Positions 7,860 to 13,287 of a DNA stretch of 15,703 nt are shown piece by piece (position 1 is the stretch's first letter; each line of letters opens with the position of its first letter). The translations under genes and the position numbers were made by a program. The notes beneath the pieces were generated by a model, which saw only the letters and a list, made by a program, of their open reading frames with translations, was not told where the DNA came from and ran no database searches. This stretch comes from an uncultured Deferribacteraceae bacterium. GTDB lineage: Bacteria > Chrysiogenota > Deferribacteres > Deferribacterales > Mucispirillaceae. The DNA lies in the NCBI GenBank assembly GCA_947039055.1, contig CAMQYB010000022.1:1-15703 (forward strand). The letters run 5' to 3'.

Positions 7860-7865
7860 ATTATA
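7860..7865 (-). promoter_or_regulatory. Possible -10 element upstream of the acetyltransferase gene
   Basis: A perfect TATAAT occurs on the minus strand (7865-7860), giving a predicted start near 7853 and a 28-nt leader with AGGAGA. No good -35 is visible 16-18 nt upstream, so the call is weak. Confidence 0.3.
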
Positions 7866-7911
7866 ACGAAACTATTTAATCATTATACTTTATATTAATT
7901 TTTAAAACTCA

Positions 7912-7961
7912 TTATATTTTGAGAGTTATATTTTATATCCATCAACTTGTTCAAAATATAA
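7912..7961. repeat. 11-bp perfect inverted repeat between two genes
   Basis: TTATATTTTGA (7912-7922) is repeated inverted as TCAAAATATAA (7951-7961), with 28 bp between. It lies just past the stop of the phospholipase-D-fold gene, on the side leading to the acetyltransferase gene. No T-tract follows on the minus strand. It is AT-rich, so a chance origin is possible. Confidence 0.5.
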
Positions 7962-7970
7962 GATAGATTA

Positions 7971-8552
7971 TTATTTATAAAGTTCTTTATCTATCTGATT
8001 TAGATATTTAATACTATCAGTTGCGATATCTTTTGACACAATTTTCACAGACACTTCATTGTTGCGTCTCATCGCAGAGTATGTAAAATTATGGCTTCCG
8101 ATATAAACTATATTATTATCTATAACGCACATTTTTGGGTGAAACCTTTTCTTTCTACTATCAAAATAAATTTCAATATTATGCTTATTAAGTATATCTG
8201 CAGTTTTAGTATTATACTTACTTAGTCGATCTTTTTTCTTCTCGATATCTAGTAGAAGTTTAACATCCACACCGTTCTCTTTAGCTTTCACTAACGCAGT
8301 CGCAATTAATGCTACAGGTTCATTTTTAGGCGTGCCGATTAACTCTTCATCAAGTTTAAACATATAATTACCACAGTACACAGATTTTTTTGCACCATAA
8401 ATATCTTTAACTATTTCAGTCAGATACGCACCATCACCAAGAAAAATAACTTTTGCATCATGTGTATTACTCTTAGAATATATGAACGCAGTAGAGAGAA
8501 ATAGTAATATGCAAGTTACTCCAGCTACAAAAATATAATTACGTAATGTGAT
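7971..8552 (-). CDS. Phospholipase-D-superfamily (Nuc-like) protein with signal anchor; apparent ATC start
   Basis: The frame is open from 8579 to the stop at 7971. From a proposed ATC at 8552-8550 it gives 193 residues: ITLRNYIF and a hydrophobic signal anchor (about 6-24), a first strand and helix (AKVIFLGDGAYLTEIV near 33-48), and one HxKx4D motif, HPKMCVID, with His138, Lys140, Asp145. GSHN (152-155) and NNE (164-166) follow. One HKD per chain and this length match Nuc-type endonucleases and related phosphodiesterases, which work as dimers, here probably facing the periplasm. The upstream part has no ATG, GTG or TTG; the first classical start is a GTG at 8381 with no ribosome site, and it would delete the anchor and first strand. 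AAAGGA (8565-8560) sits 7 nt before the ATC and overlaps the stop of the dehydrogenase gene. Either ATC is the start, or the start codon mutated. Confidence 0.78.
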   Translation of the reverse strand: MTLRNYIFVAGVTCILLFLSTAFIYSKSNTHDAKVIFLGDGAYLTEIVKDIYGAKKSVYCGNYMFKLDEELIGTPKNEPVALIATALVKAKENGVDVKLLLDIEKKKDRLSKYNTKTADILNKHNIEIYFDSRKKRFHPKMCVIDNNIVYIGSHNFTYSAMRRNNEVSVKIVSKDIATDSIKYLNQIDKELYK

Positions 8553-8563
8553 ATAGATATCCT

Positions 8564-9559
8564 TTAATCGGTTGAAATATTATTATCAGAGTTGCCGATT
8601 TCAATATAATCATAGATGTTTTTTATAGAATATTCAACCATATTTTCTACAGCTTCATCTGTATAAAATGCACAGTGAGGAGACAAGATAACTTTATCAT
8701 TATTTTTTAATCTATTAAATAATTCATCATCAATAACTTTTCCCTCTAAATTGTAATGGAGAATATTTTTTTCATACTCATAAACATCTGTCGCATAACC
8801 TGCAATCTTTCCACTATCTATACCATCAAGCAGAGCTTTAGTATCAATAACTGCACCTCTGCATGTATTAATAATCACAACGCCATCTTTCATAAGTTCT
8901 ATACTTTCTCTATTTATAATATGATACGTTGAGTCGGTTAGATTTGTGTGTAAAGTTATCACATCACTTTCTTTTAAAACTGTTTCAAGAGACACAAATG
9001 TTGCATATTTTTTAACTTCTATATTTTCTACAATATCGTTTGCTAAGATTTTTTTAGGTCTAAAACCGTCTAGCGTTTCTATAACTTTTAAACCTATTCT
9101 TCCAGCTCCTATCACACCTATATTCATATTTCTGATCTCTCTACCTATATTGTTATTTAGAGAGTAATTTTGTTGTTGAACTCTACTCATCATAATATTA
9201 TACTTTCTTAAAATTGATAAAATAGATAGAACCGCAAACTCTGATATTGCGTTAGGAGAGTATCGTGGAACGTGTGCAGATTTCATGCCTAATCGCTTTA
9301 AAGTTTTTAGATCTATATTATCGTAGCCTGCCGTTCTTGTTGTAATATATTTAATATCATACGATGAAAGTTTCTCTAAAATCTCACCCCCTGCGTCACA
9401 GCTTCCTGTGAAAATAATAGCGTCGTGTCCCTTAGCTAAATGTACATTATCAATTGATAGAAGATCTGAACATTTTGTTAATGTGATATTAAATTTTCTC
9501 TCTGCTAAATCTATCGCTGTTTGCTCATACTCCCTTACTGCATACATAATAATTTTCAT
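8564..9559 (-). CDS. D-lactate dehydrogenase / D-2-hydroxyacid dehydrogenase (NAD-dependent)
   Basis: The 331-residue cytoplasmic enzyme reduces a 2-oxoacid (pyruvate, or a bulkier or aromatic relative) to the D-2-hydroxyacid. The Rossmann motif GAGRIG lies at 151-156. The catalytic triad is Arg234 (NTCRGAVID), Glu263 (DVYEYE) and His295 (SPHCAF); the spacings of 29 and 61 residues match Lactobacillus D-LDH. The block HYNLEGKVIDDELFNRL (268-284) is typical of the D-LDH branch rather than phosphoglycerate dehydrogenase. The start ATG has AGGAG 6 nt upstream. It follows the EIIC-like gene by 109 nt with no clear terminator between them, and the phospholipase-D-fold gene starts 11 nt after its stop, so the three probably share a transcript. 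Substrate preference cannot be read from the sequence; phenyllactate or indolelactate formation is possible. Confidence 0.9.
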   Translation of the reverse strand: MKIIMYAVREYEQTAIDLAERKFNITLTKCSDLLSIDNVHLAKGHDAIIFTGSCDAGGEILEKLSSYDIKYITTRTAGYDNIDLKTLKRLGMKSAHVPRYSPNAISEFAVLSILSILRKYNIMMSRVQQQNYSLNNNIGREIRNMNIGVIGAGRIGLKVIETLDGFRPKKILANDIVENIEVKKYATFVSLETVLKESDVITLHTNLTDSTYHIINRESIELMKDGVVIINTCRGAVIDTKALLDGIDSGKIAGYATDVYEYEKNILHYNLEGKVIDDELFNRLKNNDKVILSPHCAFYTDEAVENMVEYSIKNIYDYIEIGNSDNNISTD

Positions 9560-9668
9560 AACGATCTCCTAACTTTTTAATATTTTTTATGCTAGTTGTG
9601 AAATTATTTCTATAAGTAATTAATCAATTAATCTAAATGGATTTAAATTCAATCTAACTAAACTAAAC

Positions 9669-10730
9669 TTAATCTAAATTAATTTTATAATCATTAGGCG
9701 AAATTATTTTCAATTTATCAATATATAGAAACTTGAATATAAATGCTAAAATAAGTGGAAGTATAAAGTACATAACTGATATTATAATTATTTTATTTGT
9801 TGTGTTGTAGTCCATAAAATTGAAAGCGTTGATAGGTCCTATAAACCCTGCAAGTCCGAACCCTGCACTAAGTGACGTTCCTTTGATACCTATAAAGCTT
9901 GATACAAAACCTAGTATTGCTGCGATTGAAAGGGTAGGCAGAATGATAGTTGGTTTTCTTGCAAAATTTGCTAACTGCATTTTTGGTGAACTTATAAAGT
10001 GTGATATTACGAGTCCAAAATTATTAACTTTAAGTCCTGCAATTCCAAGTCCGAACGATGAGGCAACAACTCCTAAATTTGCAGCACCTGCACTTATTCC
10101 TGCAAGCTCTATAGCTAACGCTAATCCAACCGTTGAGATCGGTGTTACGATTATAACAGAGAACGACATCGCAATTAATATACACATGAGTGTTGGTTGT
10201 AGAGTTGTGAATAAAACTATAACTTCTCCAACGTAACTAGTCGTTAATGATACATAAGGTAGAAGTAGAGTGCCTATTCCACCAGCTACTAATATTACGG
10301 TAATGGGTAGGATTATAACTTGAATTGATCTAAATCTTGTGTTTAATATTTTCACAACAATAACGCCGATAGTTGCTGTGATTAGAGAGTTTATAACGTC
10401 GCCAGTTCCAGTTAATGTAAAGGTGTTATCTGGATTAAATATTGCAACACCAGATGCTATCATCGTTGCAGCCCCGATTGAAACTGTAGCCATCGGTGAG
10501 AATTTAAACTGCATGGCAACACATACGCCTATAATCGCAGGCATGATCCTTGTTGATATTGTAGTGATCGCTAAGATCTCATTTGCGTACGGGAACGTAT
10601 CTATAAATGTTCTCATAATTTCACCTATCAACACACCTGGTATTAATGCGAATATTACACCCATTCCAAGTCCGTTCAGTATATTATAAATGAACACTTT
10701 AACTTCTTCTTTTGACATAACCTTTGACAT
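9669..10730 (-). CDS. PTS EIIC-like membrane permease (PTS_EIIC_2 type)
   Basis: The 353-residue polytopic inner-membrane protein has about nine or ten hydrophobic segments. Family-like blocks include LNGLGMGVIFALIPGVLIG near 18-36, AMQFKFSPMATVSIGAATMIASG near 72-94, VTPISTVGLALAIELAGIS, GLKVNNFGLVISHFISSPKMQLANFARKP near 227-255, and GIKGTSLSAGFGLAGFIGPINAF. These look like the PTS_EIIC_2 family of putative sugar-specific IIC proteins. No EIIA, EIIB, HPr or EI is present here, and the solute is unknown; it may not work as a classical phosphotransferase component. The ATG has AAGGAG at 7 nt. A promoter, short reading frame and intrinsic terminator lie upstream (10784-11020), so expression is probably set by attenuation. 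The D-lactate dehydrogenase gene follows. Confidence 0.78.
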   Translation of the reverse strand: MSKVMSKEEVKVFIYNILNGLGMGVIFALIPGVLIGEIMRTFIDTFPYANEILAITTISTRIMPAIIGVCVAMQFKFSPMATVSIGAATMIASGVAIFNPDNTFTLTGTGDVINSLITATIGVIVVKILNTRFRSIQVIILPITVILVAGGIGTLLLPYVSLTTSYVGEVIVLFTTLQPTLMCILIAMSFSVIIVTPISTVGLALAIELAGISAGAANLGVVASSFGLGIAGLKVNNFGLVISHFISSPKMQLANFARKPTIILPTLSIAAILGFVSSFIGIKGTSLSAGFGLAGFIGPINAFNFMDYNTTNKIIIISVMYFILPLILAFIFKFLYIDKLKIISPNDYKINLD

Positions 10731-10783
10731 AATGAAACTCCTTTAATAAAAATATTTACGATGATAACTTTAAAAATAAGCAT

Positions 10784-10815
10784 AAAAAAAACGTAAAGCC
10801 AAAAAGCTCTACGTT
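10784..10815 (-). terminator. Intrinsic terminator in the EIIC leader (candidate attenuator)
   Basis: On the minus strand AACGTAGAGC (10815-10806) pairs with GCTTTACGTT (10799-10790) in a 10-bp stem with one G-U pair. The loop is 6 nt and is followed by an uninterrupted T run to 10784. It ends 53 nt before the EIIC start codon and about 315 nt after the engB stop. It could end engB read-through, but a promoter and short reading frame between engB and the hairpin favour an attenuator. Confidence 0.85.
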
Positions 10816-10863
10816 GATATCTGTTATCTATAAATAATTATAAAATAATAATTATAATTTTAG

Positions 10864-10953
10864 TTAATTAGAATGCACGGACATTGCTCCTTTTAGCATG
10901 AATAAATTTAATAACATTTGCCACCAATACATGTTGTAGAAATTTGTTATCAT
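10864..10953 (-). CDS. Putative 29-residue leader peptide rich in aromatic residues
   Basis: An ATG at 10953 opens 29 codons ending in TAA (10866-10864). Residues 5-11 read FYNMYWW, within a run of Phe, Tyr, Tyr, Trp, Trp; tandem TGG codons are rare in such AT-rich DNA. The remainder is Met/Leu-rich (QMLLNLFML) and ends in a short polar tail. The ribosome site is weak: AGAG about 9 nt upstream, AGGA further away. It lies between a promoter (TTGACT-17-TAAAGT) and a terminator that precedes the permease gene, which is the architecture of trpL/pheL-type attenuators. GATAACA at codons 1-3 can pair with TGTTATT at codons 13-15, which can alternatively pair with a second GATAACA just before the terminator. 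No expression evidence; the function is inferred. Confidence 0.5.
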   Translation of the reverse strand: MITNFYNMYWWQMLLNLFMLKGAMSVHSN

Positions 10954-10991
10954 AATAATTTACTCTGTCCTTTTATAATTTTGTTAAACGT

Positions 10992-11020
10992 ACTTTACGC
11001 ATAAATTTTAATTTAGTCAA
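10992..11020 (-). promoter_or_regulatory. Promoter of the leader/EIIC transcript
   Basis: TTGACT (11020-11015) and TAAAGT (10997-10992) on the minus strand are separated by 17 nt. Transcription would begin near 10985, about 32 nt before the leader peptide ATG. The -35 matches consensus at five of six bases, the -10 at four of six. The rest of the gap to engB (11021-11129) is AT-rich with an imperfect palindrome at about 11086-11109 and nothing else I can name. Confidence 0.5.
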
Positions 11021-11129
11021 CTAAAATATTTTTATAAATCGCTTATTTTAGATCCAATATATATAGAAATATCTGATAGAATTGAAGTATATAAATAATT
11101 TTATTTATACAATTATTTTATCGTAACGG

Positions 11130-11699
11130 TTAATAGTTTGCATTAATATACTCTAATATCTTATCTTTTGAACTACTTTTTCTAATAGTTGTTTGAATGA
11201 TTTTATCTTTAGAGATAGACAGTTTTTCAGATATCATTTTCATCTGATTAGTTAGCTGGTTGTTAGATAATTTATCACATTTTGTAAGTACGATTAATGT
11301 ATCTAATTTTATACAGTTAAAGAAATCAATCATCTGCATATCACTTTCATTTGGTACTCTTCTTGAGTCTAATAATTGAATAGCTAATTTAAGGTTATCA
11401 CGTTTATGAAGATATCCTTCGATTAACGCACCCCAGCTTGCTCTCTCCGTCTTAGACACATTAGCGTATCCGTATCCAGGCAGATCAGTGAAGATATATT
11501 TATTATCAATATTAAAGAAGTTTACGAGTCTTGTTTTACCAGGTGTTTTACCTATTTTTGCGAGTGATTTTCTTTCCGTCAATAAGTTGAGTAAAGATGA
11601 TTTACCAACGTTACTTCTACCAGAGAAACATATTTCAGGCAGATCACTTTCAGGGAACTGATTAAGTTTAGCTGCTGATTTTATAAAACTTACATTCAA
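11130..11699 (-). CDS. engB: Ribosome-biogenesis GTPase EngB (YihA/YsxC)
   Basis: The 189-residue GTPase is needed for assembly of the large ribosomal subunit. All G motifs are visible: G1 GRSNVGKS (27-34), the G2 region KTPGKTRLVNFF (51-62) with the TrmE/Era-type threonine, G3 DLPGYGYA (72-79), G4 TKCD (139-142), and a G5-like RKSS near 168. Length and the N-terminal lead FIKSAAKLNQFPESDLPEICFSG are normal for the family. The start is TTG at 11699, one base after the DHH-gene stop; GGAG lies 10 nt upstream inside that gene's last codons, so translation is probably coupled. No strong terminator follows directly. Confidence 0.95.
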   Translation of the reverse strand: MNVSFIKSAAKLNQFPESDLPEICFSGRSNVGKSSLLNLLTERKSLAKIGKTPGKTRLVNFFNIDNKYIFTDLPGYGYANVSKTERASWGALIEGYLHKRDNLKLAIQLLDSRRVPNESDMQMIDFFNCIKLDTLIVLTKCDKLSNNQLTNQMKMISEKLSISKDKIIQTTIRKSSSKDKILEYINANY

Positions 11700-11700
11700 T

Positions 11701-12552
11701 TTATATTATCTCCATATCTGTTAAAATCTTTTCGATATCAACACTTTTCTCTTTTAGCTGAAACCCTGAAGCGTTTTTATGTCCGCCGCCGCCAAATTTT
11801 TCTGCAAGTAATCTAACATCAATATGTGGAGCAGAACGTAATGATACTCTTTTTGCTTGAGCGTTTATTATCACAACATAATCTATCGCATTGTCTACAA
11901 TAATTTTATTGCCTAACTCAGAAGCGTACGCCTCTGCAAAAACAACAGCTACAGATTTTCCTGATTTATCAACATAACTATTAAGCCTTTTCATCGCTTT
12001 AAACATATAAGTATCTTTTCTTTCAGTTTCAAGTTCTATAATAGTTGTTTCAAGTTCGTTAAAGCCGTTATACGGAGTTTTCAGAAATCTACTTTCAAAC
12101 CTAGATATTCCAAGTACGTTAAATAATACACCCATCTCTAGGCTATCTTTACGTTTCATGTGCCATAGATCAATATCGTTAATAGCTTCAGCTAACTCTT
12201 TATACTCTTGAACTGGATATCCGTTATCTTCAAGATATTTATATGTTAGCATCGTTGCACAGAAATTTATATCGTGATAAACGTTCGGAAAATCTTTTAA
12301 TGATTCACTTGATAGATGATGATCTATAATAAGGAGTTCTTTCTCAGATATAACTTTTGCAACAGATTTATATGATGGAGAAACATCTGTGATAATAATT
12401 TCATCGTAGCGATCAAGTTCAGAGTTGAGTAGTGGATCTATTTCATCGTATGATAGGTAGACAGTATCTGTTTTCCCAGGTAAGAATTTTTTTATTAAAA
12501 TACCACATCCAACGCCGTCAAGATCGTTGTGTGATATGTGTAGTCGCTTCAT
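11701..12552 (-). CDS. DHH/DHHA1-family phosphoesterase
   Basis: The 283-residue (from ATG 12552) manganese-dependent phosphodiesterase belongs to the RecJ/NrnA/GdpP superfamily. Motifs: HISHNDLDG (5-13), TDVSPS with Asp56, the name-giving DHH (77-79), and the C-terminal DHHA1 loop GGGGHKNASGF (254-264). There are no membrane, PAS or GGDEF segments, so it is a stand-alone soluble enzyme, with nano-RNA, pAp or cyclic-dinucleotide breakdown products as plausible substrates. The frame extends to a TTG at 12621, but family proteins begin at MKRLHISHNDLDG, and a TATAAT at 12606-12601 would place the transcription start downstream of that TTG. GAGG is 11 nt before the chosen ATG. engB follows 1 nt after its stop. 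Confidence 0.88.
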   Translation of the reverse strand: MKRLHISHNDLDGVGCGILIKKFLPGKTDTVYLSYDEIDPLLNSELDRYDEIIITDVSPSYKSVAKVISEKELLIIDHHLSSESLKDFPNVYHDINFCATMLTYKYLEDNGYPVQEYKELAEAINDIDLWHMKRKDSLEMGVLFNVLGISRFESRFLKTPYNGFNELETTIIELETERKDTYMFKAMKRLNSYVDKSGKSVAVVFAEAYASELGNKIIVDNAIDYVVIINAQAKRVSLRSAPHIDVRLLAEKFGGGGHKNASGFQLKEKSVDIEKILTDMEII

Positions 12553-12600
12553 ATAATTTAAAACCTCATAATTAAGACATTTATCCATAATATATAATAT

Positions 12601-12606
12601 ATTATA
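12601..12606 (-). promoter_or_regulatory. -10 element of the DHH-engB transcript
   Basis: A perfect TATAAT on the minus strand (12606-12601) predicts a start near 12594 and a leader of about 40 nt to the ATG at 12552. The -35 is poor: TTAAAA at 15 nt or AGTTAA at 17 nt. One arm of a 12-bp inverted repeat (12611-12622) fills the spacer, which hints at regulator control. Confidence 0.4.
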
Positions 12607-12610
12607 GATA

Positions 12611-12659
12611 AGGCTAAACAATTTTAACTCTTTTTACAAGTTATTTTATTGTCTAGCCT
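12611..12659. repeat. 12-bp inverted repeat overlapping the DHH promoter
   Basis: AGGCTAAACAAT (12611-12622) and ATTGTCTAGCCT (12648-12659) are inverted copies with one mismatch (a G-U pair as RNA on the minus strand) and 25 bp between. One arm occupies the -35/-10 spacer. There is no T-tract, so an operator pair or a looped site is more likely than a terminator. Confidence 0.6.
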
Positions 12660-12679
12660 ATATTTATACAAGGGGGGAC

Positions 12680-12708
12680 AGTTTTAAATCGGGAGAAAGT
12701 TTAAAACT
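12680..12708. repeat. 9-bp perfect inverted repeat after tspO, next to a G6 run
   Basis: AGTTTTAAA (12680-12688) and TTTAAAACT (12700-12708) flank an 11-nt loop (CTTTCTCCCGA on the minus strand). The repeat begins within the tspO stop codon. On the minus strand a C6 run follows (12677-12672) rather than T, so it is not a standard intrinsic terminator, though it could protect the tspO mRNA 3' end. Confidence 0.55.
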
Positions 12709-13192
12709 AGTTATTAATCAAAATATAAAAATTGAGGTAAGTTGCAAGCGATAACCAACCGATATATGGAAATAGTAGAGCTGCTGCTATTTTATTGATT
12801 TTCCAAAATAGTACGATACATATAACAACTAAAACGTCCATAATAAGAATATCAATTAACGATGGTCCTACGCTTTTCATCTCAAAAAATAGATAACTCC
12901 ATATAACATTTAATCCCATTTGAGCTATAAATAGATTGATAGCTTTTGTACGTGGTTCAACTTTTTCACTTATATATATAAGCCAAACAGCAATAGCCTG
13001 AACTATATAAAGAAATAACCATACATACGCAAATAAAAATGAAGGTGGAGTGAGTTTTGATTTATTGAGAGCGTCATACCACTCCATATTAATAGGAGTA
13101 AATACGAGAGGATTTACAAATCCAAGCAGAAGAATTACAGCTGTGATGATAACTAATGAAAGGACTTTTTTTGTACCGCTTATTGAATTCAT
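12707..13192 (-). CDS. tspO: TspO/MBR family tryptophan-rich membrane protein
   Basis: The 161-residue inner-membrane protein has the five-helix TspO fold. TspO proteins bind porphyrins and sterol-like ligands and are linked to tetrapyrrole and stress signalling. Family landmarks in order: WYDALNKSKLTPPSFLFAYVWLFLY near 38-62 (the W-Y-x-x-L-x-K-x-x-x-T-P-P loop and helix 2), AQMGLNVIWSYLFF near 90-103, and the C-terminal PYIGWLSLATYLNFYI near 142-157. Length is normal. The ATG has AAGAGGT about 8 nt upstream. It is transcribed divergently from the secreted propeller gene, with 95 bp between the two starts. Confidence 0.92.
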   Translation of the reverse strand: MNSISGTKKVLSLVIITAVILLLGFVNPLVFTPINMEWYDALNKSKLTPPSFLFAYVWLFLYIVQAIAVWLIYISEKVEPRTKAINLFIAQMGLNVIWSYLFFEMKSVGPSLIDILIMDVLVVICIVLFWKINKIAAALLFPYIGWLSLATYLNFYILINN

Positions 13193-13287
13193 AATATTAT
13201 ACCTCTTAAAAGAAATTGGAAACAGTGAACGTTTATATCTATTTTTATTGCAAAAATATCTCTTTTAATGTAACATCTAGAGATATG

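Noticed and set aside
7971..8381. Phospholipase-D-fold gene starting at GTG 8381
   Set aside because: No ribosome site is present, and it would remove the signal anchor and the first structural elements encoded in the same open frame upstream.
9596..9680. Terminator or structured element between EIIC and D-LDH
   Set aside because: Short ATCTAAAT-like repeats are visible, but there is no convincing stem or T-tract; probably just AT-rich sequence.
9820..10689. Two plus-strand frames of 138 and 116 codons opposite the EIIC-like gene
   Set aside because: They are antisense to a clear membrane-protein gene; their Ile/Pro/Ala-rich translations reflect the opposite strand and no promoter or SD supports them.
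11086..11109. Terminator directly after engB
   Set aside because: The AT-only palindrome has almost no loop and no following T-tract.
12553..12621. TTG start for the DHH gene at 12621
   Set aside because: The added 23 residues are not family-like, and a TATAAT at 12606-12601 lies inside the extension.
13216..13287. TTG start for the propeller gene at 13216
   Set aside because: It would place a polar lead before a textbook signal peptide; the ATG at 13288 has a suitable AGAG.
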